A DNA stretch of 64,000 nt from Endomicrobium sp. (lineage in GTDB: Bacteria > Elusimicrobiota > Endomicrobiia > Endomicrobiales > Endomicrobiaceae): NCBI GenBank assembly GCA_031290155.1, contig JAITOB010000001.1, positions 37,361-101,360 on the forward strand, read 5' to 3'. Numbering within the stretch: the first letter of the stretch is position 1; every line of letters starts with the position of its first letter. The notes below the pieces were generated by a model. That model was given only the letters and a program-made list of their open reading frames with translations, was not told the DNA's origin and made no database searches. The position numbers and the translations under genes were made by a program. Below are positions 11,061-21,523 of the stretch, piece after piece.

Positions 11061-12527
11061 ATGGAAAATATGGAAAATAAAGAACAAACTCTTATAGAGC
11101 ATATAATTAAGCAGAGAAAACAAAAAGCAAAAGATTTTGTAAGTTCCGGAATAAATCCTTATCCTGCAAAATATACTTTAGATGAAAATAATGCCGATAT
11201 ACAAAAGGCATTTATTTCTCTTGAAACAGGACAGGTAGCAGATATAAAAGTTAAATCTGCAGGCAGGGTTATGACGTACAGGAATATGGGTAAAGCGGCA
11301 TTTCTTGATATAAGAGATGGTTATGCAAAAATTCAAATTTATGTCAGAGCGGATAAAGTGGGAGCGGAACAGTACAAGTTTTTTCAAAATATGGTTGATA
11401 CGTCTGATATTATTGCCGTTGAAGGAATACCTTTTAGAACTAAAACAAATGAGCTTAGTATAATGGTTGAAAAGTGGACTATGCTTACAAAAGCATTCAG
11501 GCCTTTGCCTGAGAAATGGCATGGACTTAAAGATACCCAGACAAGACATAGACAGAGATATCTGGATTTGATTGCAAATAATGAAGTAAAAGACGTTTTT
11601 ATAAAGAGAAGCAAAGTAGTTTCTGCTATAAGGCGTAAACTTGAAGAACTTGGTTTTGTTGAAGTTGAAACTCCTATTTTGCAGTCTCTTGCGGGAGGAG
11701 CAAATGCAAAACCGTTTATAACGCATCACAATGCTTTAGGCATAGATTTATTTTTGAGAATTGCCCCGGAACTTTTTTTAAAACGTCTTGTAGTTGGCGG
11801 TATGGACAGGGTTTTTGAAATAGGAAGAAATTTTAGAAATGAAGGTATAGATAAAAACCACAATCCCGAATTTACTATGTTAGAACTTTATCAGGCATAC
11901 GCCGATTACAATGATATGATGCGTATTACCGAAATTTTAATTAAATCAGCGGCAGTAATAATAAATTCAACTGTTAATTTAGAGTTTAAAAAAGCAAAAA
12001 TGTTTGATTTAATAGAAGAATATACGGGTCTTAAACTGCTGCCGTACGTTGCAAGCGGGAAAATGTTTGGTCAGGTAAAACATTTAAATCTTAATTTGAC
12101 TGAAGATGCGACTGATAAGAAGGTTTTAGACCAGCTTTTTGATGAAAAAGTTGTGCCCAATTTAAAAAATCCTACTTTTGTTATGGATTATCCCGCGGTT
12201 TATTCATCGCTTTCAAAAGTTAAATTTGACCAGCCTGAAATAGCTGAAAGATTTGAACTCTATATAAACGGTATAGAAATAGGGAATGCTTATTCCGAGC
12301 TTAACGACCCACAGCTGCAGAAAATAAGATTTATTCAGCAGATGGAGTCAAAAAAACAAGGCGATGACGAGGTTATGCCCTACGACGAAGACTTTATTTT
12401 TGCGCTTGAGCAAGGACTTCCTCCTACCGGCGGTTTAGGCATAGGAATAGACAGGCTTGTTATGATTTTAACAGGAGTAGAATCAATCAGAGAAGTAATA
12501 ATGTTTCCTGCAATGAGACCGGAATAA
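11061..12527 (+). CDS. lysS: Lysyl-tRNA synthetase (class II)
   Basis: Charges tRNA-Lys in the cytoplasm. The 488-residue length is normal for bacterial class II LysRS. An N-terminal OB-fold anticodon-binding domain covers about residues 55-150 ([19 protein letters not shown]). The catalytic core follows, with motif 2 '[13 protein letters not shown]' (about 250-263) and motif 3 '[11 protein letters not shown]' (about 458-468). The start lies 8-12 nt after aaaggaaa. lysS is followed 18 nt later by a LolC/E-type permease, so co-transcription is likely. No lesions are visible. Confidence 0.96.
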   Translation: MENMENKEQTLIEHIIKQRKQKAKDFVSSGINPYPAKYTLDENNADIQKAFISLETGQVADIKVKSAGRVMTYRNMGKAAFLDIRDGYAKIQIYVRADKVGAEQYKFFQNMVDTSDIIAVEGIPFRTKTNELSIMVEKWTMLTKAFRPLPEKWHGLKDTQTRHRQRYLDLIANNEVKDVFIKRSKVVSAIRRKLEELGFVEVETPILQSLAGGANAKPFITHHNALGIDLFLRIAPELFLKRLVVGGMDRVFEIGRNFRNEGIDKNHNPEFTMLELYQAYADYNDMMRITEILIKSAAVIINSTVNLEFKKAKMFDLIEEYTGLKLLPYVASGKMFGQVKHLNLNLTEDATDKKVLDQLFDEKVVPNLKNPTFVMDYPAVYSSLSKVKFDQPEIAERFELYINGIEIGNAYSELNDPQLQKIRFIQQMESKKQGDDEVMPYDEDFIFALEQGLPPTGGLGIGIDRLVMILTGVESIREVIMFPAMRPE

Positions 12528-12545
12528 AATTTTGAATATATACTT

Positions 12546-13775
12546 ATGAATATGCTGCCTGTAGAACTTTTTATAGCATTTAGATATTTAAAAGCAAGAA
12601 AAAAAGGTTTTCTCTCTCTGCTTACTACTTTTATAGCTGTGGGCGGCACTGCTTTAGGAGTTGCGTCTCTTATAGTGACGTTGGCGGTTATGAGCGGTTT
12701 TCAAAGCGATATACGAAATAAAATTTTAGGTATACAGCCTCATATAATTGTTACAAGAATTGACGGTGGTGTATTTAAAAATTATCTTGCTATTGAGGAT
12801 AAAATAAAAAAAAACAAACCTGTTTTAAATGCCTCTCCGTTTATATACAAACAGGGTATTATACGCGGTCTCAATTCGTCAGTTTTAACCGGTATAATAG
12901 TAAAAGCTGTAAATTATGAAAGTGAAAATGCTATGCTTAACCTTTCAAAACAAATAAAAGTTTCAAATATAAATTTTGATAATAAAAAAATAGGTGAGAA
13001 ATCAATAATACTCGGGAGCGAACTTGCAAAAAGTATTGTTTCCAGCGCAGGAGATGAAATTGTTTTAATGTTTCCAAGCAGTTTGGGCAGTATTCCTAAA
13101 ATGTATAAGTTTGTAATTGCGGCTGTTATAGAATCTGGAATGTACGATTTTGATTCCTCTCTTGGATTTATTGACCTTAAAGAAGGCCAGGAACTTTTTT
13201 CAATGCAGGATGAAATTACGGGGTTTGATGTAAATACAAACAATTTTGATAAAGCAGTAACAACAGCATTGCAGCTGCAAAACAATTTATCTTATCCATA
13301 CAGAGCAAAAGCATGGATTGAAATGAATAAAAATCTTTTATCTGCGCTTAAACTTGAAAAAATAATGATGTTTCTGATTTTGGGACTTATAATTCTTGTA
13401 GCCGCGCTTAATATTATTTCAAATCTTTTGCTTTTAAGCATTCAAAAATCTAAAGAAGTAGGCATAATGTCTGCAATGGGATTTTCAAAATTTAAGATTT
13501 CAAAAATATTTTTTTACGAAGGAATTGTTGTAGGTTTTACCGGAAATATTTTGGGGATTATATCGGGTCTTGCTGTAAGCTTTACATTGAAATATTTTGA
13601 TATATTTAAGTTGCCAAAAGATGTTTATTACGTTAATAAACTGCCTGCAACAATAATACCGTCAGATATAGTTATAGTTGCTGCAAGCGCGTTCATTATT
13701 ACAGTACTAGCCGGGATTTATCCCGCTTACCAAGTTTCAAAATTAGATCCGCTTGAAGCTGTAAGATATGGATAA
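12546..13775 (+). CDS. lolC: Lipoprotein-releasing ABC transporter permease (LolC/LolE type)
   Basis: Inner-membrane subunit of the Lol machine, which extracts outer-membrane-destined lipoproteins from the inner membrane. The 409 residues have the standard MacB/FtsX plan. There is one TM helix after a short basic N-terminus (about 22-45, with 'FLSLLTTFIAVGGTALGVASL') and a large periplasmic domain (about 50-270). Three C-terminal TM helices (about 275-400) end in 'YPAYQVSKLDPLEAVRYG', a typical FtsX-family tail. Only one permease gene is present next to one ATPase, so a homodimer is plausible. Its last 8 bases overlap lolD. Assignment as LolC/E rather than another MacB-like exporter rests on topology and neighbours. 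Confidence 0.85.
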   Translation: MNMLPVELFIAFRYLKARKKGFLSLLTTFIAVGGTALGVASLIVTLAVMSGFQSDIRNKILGIQPHIIVTRIDGGVFKNYLAIEDKIKKNKPVLNASPFIYKQGIIRGLNSSVLTGIIVKAVNYESENAMLNLSKQIKVSNINFDNKKIGEKSIILGSELAKSIVSSAGDEIVLMFPSSLGSIPKMYKFVIAAVIESGMYDFDSSLGFIDLKEGQELFSMQDEITGFDVNTNNFDKAVTTALQLQNNLSYPYRAKAWIEMNKNLLSALKLEKIMMFLILGLIILVAALNIISNLLLLSIQKSKEVGIMSAMGFSKFKISKIFFYEGIVVGFTGNILGIISGLAVSFTLKYFDIFKLPKDVYYVNKLPATIIPSDIVIVAASAFIITVLAGIYPAYQVSKLDPLEAVRYG

Positions 13776-14442
13776 ACGTATGAACATAAAAGCGGAAAAT
13801 TTAAGTAAAAACTATAAGAAAAAAAATTCACCGGATATTGAAGTATTAAAAAATATTGATTTTTTAATAACATCAGGACAAAAAGTGGCTTTTACAGGAC
13901 CGTCCGGAGCAGGTAAAAGTACTTTAATTCATATTCTAGGTCTTATGGACAGACCCACATCTGGCAAGGTGTATATAGGAGATATTGATTGTTTTGCAGG
14001 TGATGATGAATATTTATGCAATATGAGAAAAAAGAATATAGGATTTATTTTTCAGTTTCATTATCTTATGCCGGATTTTACAGTTTTAGAAAATATTTTA
14101 CTGCCGGCGTGGAGTGAAAGAAACATAAAGCTTAAACAAGCTCGAAGCATTTTAAAAAAAGTTGGTCTTTTACACAGACAAAATCATTTCCCAAACGAAT
14201 TATCAGGAGGAGAAGAGCAGAGAACTGCTTTTGCAAGAGCTTTGATAAATAACCCTAGAATAATTTTTGCTGATGAACCGACCGGTAATTTAGACAAGAC
14301 TACAGGTATTGAAATAGAAAAGTTATTGTTTGAAAATTCTTCAGAAACAGGTTCAACGCTTGTATTAGTTACTCATAATGAAGAACTTGCTTCAAAAGCA
14401 GATGCAATAATAAAAATAAGCGATGGGCAAATGTCTGTATAA
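13768..14442 (+). CDS. lolD: Lipoprotein-releasing ABC transporter ATPase (LolD type)
   Basis: Cytoplasmic ATPase that powers lipoprotein release with the preceding permease. The 224-residue protein has Walker A 'GPSGAGKST' (about 44-52), Q-loop 'FIFQFHYL', signature 'LSGGEEQR' (about 145-152; the consensus is LSGGEQQR), Walker B 'IIFADEPTGNLD' and H-loop 'LVTHN'. The ORF opens at ATG 13768 (MDKRMNIK); the internal ATG at 13780 is equally plausible as start, and the overlap with lolC indicates translational coupling. LolD and MacB ATPases are hard to separate by sequence alone. Confidence 0.87.
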   Translation: MDKRMNIKAENLSKNYKKKNSPDIEVLKNIDFLITSGQKVAFTGPSGAGKSTLIHILGLMDRPTSGKVYIGDIDCFAGDDEYLCNMRKKNIGFIFQFHYLMPDFTVLENILLPAWSERNIKLKQARSILKKVGLLHRQNHFPNELSGGEEQRTAFARALINNPRIIFADEPTGNLDKTTGIEIEKLLFENSSETGSTLVLVTHNEELASKADAIIKISDGQMSV

Positions 14443-14660
14443 TTTAACCTATAAGTGAATGTTGTTTTTAACAGCCGAAACTTCTCTAAAGACAAAATTT
14501 ACGATATTCAATTTATTTACTTAACTATGAATAGTTTTTTGTTAACGCATTTAATTATCTAAAAAGTTAAAAGAAAGCGGTGTTATTAAAAAATAGAAAA
14601 GAAAAAAATTATAAAAAACAAATAATTGTAAATAAAATATTAGAAAAAGGAAATTAATTG

Positions 14661-17588
14661 ATGTCAATAAAGGAGTATATAAAAGAATATCTCAAAAATG
14701 ATGTCCATAAAAAGGTAACGCAACAGAACATACATACAGGGGTTATTTAGAACAACTTATTAAAAAATTATATCCCGAAGTAACTGTGACAAATGAACTG
14801 TCCCGTATAGATTGCGGCGCGCCGGATTATGAGATTAGCCGCAGGAGTATCATTGAAGCTTAAAGTATTGAAAAAATTTAAATGACAAACTCTTTAAAGA
14901 ACAATTTGGATACAAATCTGCTCTCGATAATCTTATTATTATAAACTATATTACTTTTGAGCTTTATAGCAAGGAGAAATTATTTTATCTGCAAAAATTG
15001 CCGATTTATTTACAGGACAAATTAAACCTTTAGACGAATGTTTTCAGGATTTTGAAAACCTTATAAATGAATTTATTTCTTATAAAGGGCAAAAGATAGA
15101 ATCGCCTTCTAAACTCGCAAAGATGATGGCCGATAAAGCAAAATTACTTGCCGATATTATTTTCAAAGTTTTAGAAAGTCCAAATCAAAATACTGACTAT
15201 AATTTAACTAGTCAGAAGAAAGCTTTGCAGTCTATAATTAATAATATTACAAATAAACAATTTTCAGATATTTATGCTCAAACAATTACTTATGGTCTGT
15301 TAGCTGGCTGTCTGCATAGGAAAAATACTGATAACTTTTCAGTAGAGGAACCATATTCAATAATTCCGCCGTCAACTCCATTTTTTAAAGATTTTTTTGG
15401 GAATATTTTAGGTCTTAACACTGGTTCCAGAATAAAATGGATTGTTGACGACCTTTTAAATATGTTCAACCATACGAATATTGGTAAAATAGCAGAAGAT
15501 TTCGGCAGACTAACTGAAAGCCAAGATCCAATTATTAATTTTATGAGATTTTTTTAAGTGAATATGATCCTAATTTTGGAAAGTCAAGAGGAGTTTGGTA
15601 TACGCCGCAGCCTATAGTAAATTTTATAGTTCGAACAGTTGATGATATATTAAAATATGATTTTGAATTAAAAGAAGGGCTTGCAGATATTTCAAAAATA
15701 AAAATTAATAATAAAGAAGAAGTCCACCGTGTTCAAATTCTTGATCCTGCAACAGGCACAGGAACCTTTTTAGCGGAAATCATAAACAATATTATGACAA
15801 GAATAAAAATATGAAAGGCGTATGGAATGATTACGTTGATAAACATCTGTTGCCACGCATACACGGTTTTGAAGTTTTGATGGCTTCTTATGCGATGGCG
15901 CATTTAAAATTAAATATGATTCATAAAGAGACAGTCTATCAATTCAATAATCCTGAGCAGCGCTTGGGAGTTTATTTAACAAATAGTTTGGAAGATATTA
16001 ACTTTCAGCCAAAATTTAATATAGGCTGGATAAATAGGAAATTAGAAAAAGCAAATGAAATTAAAAAAAATATGCCGCTGATGGTTGTTATAGGAAATCC
16101 GCCTTATAGCGGAAAGTTTAAATAAAAAGGGGAGGGGGGCTGGATTAGAGACCTTTTAAGAGATTATAAACAAGAGCCTGAAGGCGGGAGATTACAAGAA
16201 AAAAATTCTAAAGGTATATAATACGATTATGTAAAATTTATCAGATGTGCTCAGTTTTCTATTGAGAAAAATAATGCAGGGATAATCGGATATATAAACA
16301 ATAACAGTTTTTTAGACAATCCTACTTTTAGAGGTATGCCGTTGGAACCTGCTCAATACTTTTGACAAAATTTATATTATTGATTTACACGGCAATATAA
16401 AGAAAAGGAATCTGCCCTTGACAGCACAAAAGATGAAAATGTTTTTGATATTAAGCAGGGCGTATCGATAAATATATTCGTTAAAACAAACAAAAAGAAA
16501 AAAGGAGATATGGCAAAAGTTTTTCATACTGATTTGTACGGGTTGAGAGAGACAAAATATGAGTTTCTTAAAAAGGATAAGAATAATTTAAGCAATTAAA
16601 CTTCAAAAATGTTAACTATAAAGCTCCATATTATTTTTTTGTTCCAAAAGATTTTAGCGAAAATGAAAATTATGCTAAGGGTTTTAAAATTGAAGAATTA
16701 TTTTTACATAGTTCTGCAGGGATAGTAACTGCAAGAGACGGTTTGACTATACAGTTCAGCAAAGAAGAGATGAAAATGATTTTAAAAGATTTTGCTGCTC
16801 TTGAGACAGAAACGGCAAGACAAAAATATCATTTAGACAAAGACGCCCGAGATTTGAAATAATGAAATATTTTATTGGCAGGGAAAATTTCTCTATTATC
16901 CTTGAAAGGGTAGTTGGAAACAAAAATATTAAATATAAAGATGTTTTTATCACTAATAAAATTATTGGTCAACACATGTTAGGTAGTGCTTGTTATACAT
17001 TTCCGATATATATGCACCATGATGATTTAAAACAGCAGAGTTCCAACATAGATGATAATAACAGACAGCTGAATTTCAATATGGAAATTATTGCAGGATT
17101 TTCAAAAAAATTAGGCGTTAAATTTGAGGATGAAAAAACTCAAACTGAAAAATCTTTTACGGTTCTCAATGTGTTAGATTATATTTGTGCTGTTTTGTAT
17201 TCGCCAAAATATCGTAAAATATAAGGAGTTTCTAAAAATGGACTTTCCAAGAATTCCGTATCCGGATGACGCCGTAAAGTCTTGGAATTTAGCAGAACTT
17301 GACAAACAACTCAGGCAAGTACATTTACTTGAAAGCGGTAAGTTGGAGACGCTGGAAGTAAATTATTCTGTAAAAGGCGGCAATTCTATAAAGAAAGTCT
17401 TATTTGTAGATGAAAAAATTTATATAAATGTTCCTCAAATTGCTTGGAATTTTTGTATCGGTAATTATCCGCCGGCTCAGCAATGGCTTAAAGATCGTAA
17501 AAATCTTTATCTTTCTTTTGATGATATAAATTCATCAAAAAATTATAAATGCGTTATATTTAACGGAAAAATTGATGAAGGAAATTGA
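14661..17588 (+). pseudogene. Type ISP-like restriction/DNA methyltransferase pseudogene
   Basis: Would have been a large single-chain restriction-modification enzyme with an N6-adenine methylase. Collinear pieces in changing frames show 'TEHTYRGYLEQLI' and 'RIDCGAPDYEI' near the start. Methylase motif I 'DPATGTGTFL' lies near 15745 and motif IV 'GNPPYSG' near 16100. A C-terminal specificity-like stretch ends 'QQWLKDRKNLYLSFDDI'. The start is ATG 14661 behind aaaaagg. The first frameshift occurs within about 20 codons and at least six more follow (ORFs 15123-15557, 15811-16125, 16862-17224, 17187-17588), so no activity is possible. No separate helicase or specificity gene is present. The spread of lesions suggests an old loss of defence. 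Confidence 0.85.
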
Positions 17589-17713
17589 TGAGTTTTTGTA
17601 AAAATTAAATAAAAATGATGGTTAATATATAAATTACACATTACTAGTTAAAATAATATTACTGATATATTTTTAATTCTACTGCTGTAATAGTCAGCTG
17701 AGTTAGATGTATT

Positions 17714-17741
17714 TTGATTATTCATATAATTTTTATATAAT
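17714..17741 (+). promoter_or_regulatory. Sigma70-type promoter of bamA abutting a 12-G tract
   Basis: TTGATT (17714-17719) and a perfect TATAAT (17736-17741) are separated by 16 bp. They stand upstream of bamA, with a leader of roughly 75 nt and a strong ribosome binding site (ggaggg, 17814-17819). The base after the -10 box begins an uninterrupted run of 12 G (17742-17753), so the predicted start point falls inside the run. The preceding AT-rich gap (17589-17713) shows nothing else. Confidence 0.6.
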
Positions 17742-17753
17742 GGGGGGGGGGGG
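17742..17753 (+). repeat. Homopolymeric G(12) tract at the predicted bamA transcription start
   Basis: Twelve consecutive G residues lie in otherwise strongly AT-rich intergenic DNA, immediately downstream of the -10 hexamer. Such tracts are prone to replication slippage, and when they occupy the +1 region they can cause reiterative initiation. Confidence 0.9.
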
Positions 17754-17824
17754 ATTAAGTGAAGCATCTTAATGGTTTGGTAAATTTTTATTATATATTT
17801 TTTTATTTATAACGGAGGGTTTTA

Positions 17825-20131
17825 ATGAGGAGGCGTTTTCTTTTTGCACTGCTTTTAATGTTTCTTTCTGTATTTGTTTATGCTGATGATGATTCAAAAA
17901 AGCTGAAAAACGAAAATACAGATCCCACCGCAAATCTTAAAAAAAGTACTGATATAATTTCAGAAGTTTTAATTGAAGGATTGAAAAATGTAAAAGCAAG
18001 ACGCGTTCTGCCGGTTGTGAAATTAAAAAAAGGGAAGTATTATTCAAACGATATTGCAAGAGAAGATGTTCGTTCAATTTTAAAATTAGGCGATTTTGAT
18101 AATGTTGAATTTAAATTTGATAGAAATTGCGGCAAATTTGTTTTTGTCGTTATTGAAAAGCCCTATATAGAATCTGTTATTTTTAAAGGCAACTCTGAAT
18201 TTTCTAAAAGAAAGCTTAGAAGTATGAGCGCATTAAAAGAAAAAGATTATTATGATGTTTTAAAACTTGAAGAGACAAAGAAAAAGATAAGTACATTATA
18301 CGGTGATAACGGTTATGCTGATTGTCAGATTGAAGTTTATCCTACCGTTGATGTTGATACAAATAAAATGACAGTAACTTTTCTTATAACTGAAAATAAT
18401 AAAATGGTTATTGGAAGTGTTGATATCGAAGGCGCTGTATATTTTAAAGGAAAAAAAATTCTTAAAGTTATGAAAACCAAGCCCAAAAAAATATTTAAGG
18501 AAGATATATACCAAAATGATTTGAAATCAATAGAAAAATTTTATAAAGACAACGGGTTTATGGATTATAGTTTTATTTCTTCAACTACGGTATATAATGA
18601 TGCCAGAACGGAAGTGTTTTTAAAATTAAATATCAGCGAAAGCGTAAAGTATAAAATTAATTCTGTAGCTTATGACGGTAATTTTGCTGTTGATGATAAA
18701 GAAATGAAGAAGATAATCAAAATTAAAAAAGGGCAGATTTTTAATCAAAATAGAATTACAGAAACAGTACAAAGCATATTTGAGATTTATTTAGATAAAG
18801 GATATTTACACGCAGAAATTATCCCGTCTTTTAGTAAAGGAGATACTGAAGGTCTTGTTGATATGAATTTATCAATTAAAGAAAACTCAATTACTTATGT
18901 CGGAAATATTTATATTGACGGGCTTGTTTCTACAAAAGATAAAGCCATAAGAAGAGAGCTTCTTCTAAAAACCGGAGATATGCTCTCTGTCGGGAAAGTG
19001 CGCAGAAGCGTTGAAAAAATTTATAATTTGGGTTTTATTGAAAAAGCAGATCCGCAGGTACTTCCTTCTCAGGTAGCCGATGTTATGGATTTATCTTTTT
19101 CTATTACTGAAAGTAAACCTGGAATGTTTAGTACAGGTGTCGGCTATTCTTCAGTTGACGAGTTTATAGGATCGCTTCAGTTGCAGCATATGAATTTGTT
19201 TGGGTTGGCTCAGAAATTAAACTTTTTATGTGAATTTGGTTCAAAAAAACAAAATTATCAAATAGAGTGGAAAGATCCATGGGTTTTTAATAAAAATATA
19301 AATCTCACTTTAAGCGCATTTGATATCAATAGACGAAGGGATTATAAAGATGATAATAAAGACGCCTATAACGAACATAAAATTGGCGGCATGGCAGGTG
19401 TAAGTCGTAGATTTAACGATTACATATCTTTATTATTTGTGTATAAATATGAGTATGTTAAATTGTTAAATATAAAGGAAGATGTAAAATACGAAGTTGA
19501 TAAAATCAACCCACACAACCCAAGCAAGATATCTAGTATTTCTCCAGGAATAAAATATGATTCAAGAGATTATATATTTGATCCTTCAAAAGGAAACAGA
19601 CAGTTTGCAAATATAGAGATTGCAAGTGATTTATTAGGCGGGGAGGAAAATTTTGTCAAAGGGATTGTGATGTCATCTTGGTATTTTCCTACTTTTTGGA
19701 AACTTGTGTTAAGCGTTAATTTTGAGTGCGGTGTTATTAAAGGTCATAAAATTCCTGGTTCTGAAAAGTTTTATTTGGGCGGAGCAGATACTATAAGGGG
19801 TTATAAGTACAGAACAGAAATCGGATCTCCTAACGGCGGTGAAGTTAAGGGATTAATTAATGTTGAATACAAGTTTCCAATAGTTTCTGAGAAAGGCAGG
19901 ACAATTGTTCAGGGTCTTCTATTCTACGATATAGGCGGAGTCTGGGAAAATTGCAGCGATGTAAATTTGCACTTAGGAACTAGTTCAAAAAATTTGCGAT
20001 CAGGAGTTGGGTTTGGCATAAGGTTTGTAACACCTATATTTCCTTTAAGACTTGACTGGGGTTATGGGTTAAATCACGAAAAAAGAGAGCCTTTACAGCA
20101 GTTCTATTTCAATATCGGAAATATTTTTTAG
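17825..20131 (+). CDS. bamA: Outer membrane protein assembly factor BamA (Omp85)
   Basis: Central subunit of the BAM complex, which folds beta-barrel proteins into the outer membrane. The 768 residues start with a signal peptide (MRRRFLFALLLMFLSVFVYA). POTRA repeats follow, over about residues 45-360 ('ISEVLIEGLKNV', 'IESVIFKGNSEF', 'IGSVDIEGAVYF', 'INSVAYDGNFAV', 'VGNIYIDGLVS'). The C-terminal 16-strand barrel carries the loop-6 motif 'IRGYKYR' (about 657), and the protein ends in 'FNIGNIF' with the terminal aromatic typical of outer-membrane barrels. Length and five POTRAs are normal. It opens the lipid A cluster, as in many Gram-negatives; the usual skp/ompH between bamA and lpxD is absent. 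Confidence 0.95.
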   Translation: MRRRFLFALLLMFLSVFVYADDDSKKLKNENTDPTANLKKSTDIISEVLIEGLKNVKARRVLPVVKLKKGKYYSNDIAREDVRSILKLGDFDNVEFKFDRNCGKFVFVVIEKPYIESVIFKGNSEFSKRKLRSMSALKEKDYYDVLKLEETKKKISTLYGDNGYADCQIEVYPTVDVDTNKMTVTFLITENNKMVIGSVDIEGAVYFKGKKILKVMKTKPKKIFKEDIYQNDLKSIEKFYKDNGFMDYSFISSTTVYNDARTEVFLKLNISESVKYKINSVAYDGNFAVDDKEMKKIIKIKKGQIFNQNRITETVQSIFEIYLDKGYLHAEIIPSFSKGDTEGLVDMNLSIKENSITYVGNIYIDGLVSTKDKAIRRELLLKTGDMLSVGKVRRSVEKIYNLGFIEKADPQVLPSQVADVMDLSFSITESKPGMFSTGVGYSSVDEFIGSLQLQHMNLFGLAQKLNFLCEFGSKKQNYQIEWKDPWVFNKNINLTLSAFDINRRRDYKDDNKDAYNEHKIGGMAGVSRRFNDYISLLFVYKYEYVKLLNIKEDVKYEVDKINPHNPSKISSISPGIKYDSRDYIFDPSKGNRQFANIEIASDLLGGEENFVKGIVMSSWYFPTFWKLVLSVNFECGVIKGHKIPGSEKFYLGGADTIRGYKYRTEIGSPNGGEVKGLINVEYKFPIVSEKGRTIVQGLLFYDIGGVWENCSDVNLHLGTSSKNLRSGVGFGIRFVTPIFPLRLDWGYGLNHEKREPLQQFYFNIGNIF

Positions 20132-20484
20132 AATATTTGTGATTGTTGTTGGCGGCACTTTAGTTTTTAGATGTTATAACTAGAAAGATTGAAAAGCGTC
20201 GAGATATTTCTTCAACTATTTTTTATAGTTTTAATTTTCTAACAGTGATAATAAATATAAATAAAACTTTAGAATATATTTGCGAATTTTAAATATAAAT
20301 TAAAAATTTTAAGTTTTTTATACGCAGCTAAAAATTAAATCTGTTAAATATACAGAGTTTTTTTAACTATAATAAAACTATAGAGGGATTTCTACGTCAG
20401 ATTTAGAATATAAAGTTATCTAATAGTGTTTTGCTTTAAAAAATAACGATATTACGTGAAATTATAAAATATCAAGGATATACA
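20132..20484. other. Intergenic gap between bamA and lpxD
   Basis: These 353 bases hold no ORF on either strand. In many bacteria skp (ompH) occupies this position, but I could not recognise any Skp-like translation in the three forward frames. The stretch is AT-rich with short A and T runs; no convincing terminator hairpin or -35/-10 pair stands out. Confidence 0.5.
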
Positions 20485-21519
20485 ATGAAACTTACTGCAT
20501 TAGAACTTGCAGAAATCGTTTCCGGTAAGCTTGTAGGTGATAAAAATCTTATTTTGACAGGTGTTAACGGACTCGCAAACGCTAATGGAGATGAAATTGC
20601 TTTTCTAGGAAATTTAAAATATTTACCTGCAGCTTTAAAAACTGATGCGGGGATTATCTTTGTTTCAGCCGATATGGATATTTCGCAGTTTACAGATAAA
20701 AACCTTATCAAAGTATCAAATCCTCAGTATGCTTACAGTCTTGTACTTTCTATTATTGAAAAAGAAAGATTGAGTTCAATAGAGAAAAATATACATAAAT
20801 CTATTTCTATGGCCGACACTGCCAAAATGGGAGAAAATGCGTATATAGGACAAAATGTTGTGATTGGAGCTGAATCTGAAATCGGCGATAATGCAAAAAT
20901 ATTTCCTAATGTTTACATAGGCAAAAATGTAAAAATCGGAAAAAATTGTCTTATATATTCAAATGTTGTTATAAGAGAAGATACCATAATAGGAGACAGA
21001 GTTGTTATTCAACCCGGGGTCGTTATTGGCGGCGATGGTTTTGGTTTTGTAACAATGAGAGATAAAATATATAAAATACCCCAAATAGGCAGAGTTGAAA
21101 TAGGAAATGATGTGGAAATCGGGGCAAATACCACAATTGACAGAGCTACTTTTGACGCTACAAGAATAGGAAATGGGACAAAAATTGATAATCTTGTTCA
21201 AATAGCGCACAACGTTCAAATAGGTGAAAACTGTATAATTGCCGCTCAAACTGGGATATCCGGGTCAACCAGCTTAGGCAATAATGTAACTGTAGGCGGT
21301 CAGACAGGGCTTGCTGGACATTTGAAAATAGGCAATAACGTAATGATAGCAAGCCAGTCAGGCGTTTCAGGGAATATAGAAGATGATAAACAGGTCGGCG
21401 GAAATCCTATAGCCCCGATAAATCAAAGTATTAAAATAAGAACATTGGTGAGAAAATTACCCGAAATATATAAAGATTTAAAACAAATAAAAAAAAATTT
21501 AGAAAACAGGCATAATTAA
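20485..21519 (+). CDS. lpxD: UDP-3-O-(3-hydroxyacyl)glucosamine N-acyltransferase LpxD
   Basis: Third step of lipid A synthesis: transfers a hydroxyacyl chain from ACP to the 2-amine of UDP-3-O-acyl-glucosamine. The 344 residues comprise an N-terminal uridine-binding domain (about 1-100, 'AFLGNLKYLPAALKTDAGII'), a left-handed beta-helix of hexapeptide repeats (about 105-310), and a C-terminal helix. The catalytic His sits in 'VQIAHNVQIG' at about residue 241, matching the E. coli position. Near the C-terminus 'VGGNPIAPI' is diagnostic. The gene ends 4 nt before the lpxC-fabZ start, so they are co-transcribed. Confidence 0.95.
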   Translation: MKLTALELAEIVSGKLVGDKNLILTGVNGLANANGDEIAFLGNLKYLPAALKTDAGIIFVSADMDISQFTDKNLIKVSNPQYAYSLVLSIIEKERLSSIEKNIHKSISMADTAKMGENAYIGQNVVIGAESEIGDNAKIFPNVYIGKNVKIGKNCLIYSNVVIREDTIIGDRVVIQPGVVIGGDGFGFVTMRDKIYKIPQIGRVEIGNDVEIGANTTIDRATFDATRIGNGTKIDNLVQIAHNVQIGENCIIAAQTGISGSTSLGNNVTVGGQTGLAGHLKIGNNVMIASQSGVSGNIEDDKQVGGNPIAPINQSIKIRTLVRKLPEIYKDLKQIKKNLENRHN

Positions 21520-21523
21520 ATAT

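Noticed and set aside
11178-11729. 183-codon minus-strand ORF inside lysS
   Set aside because: Antisense to a fully conserved lysS; Cys/Phe/Ser-rich composition is typical of an antisense shadow.
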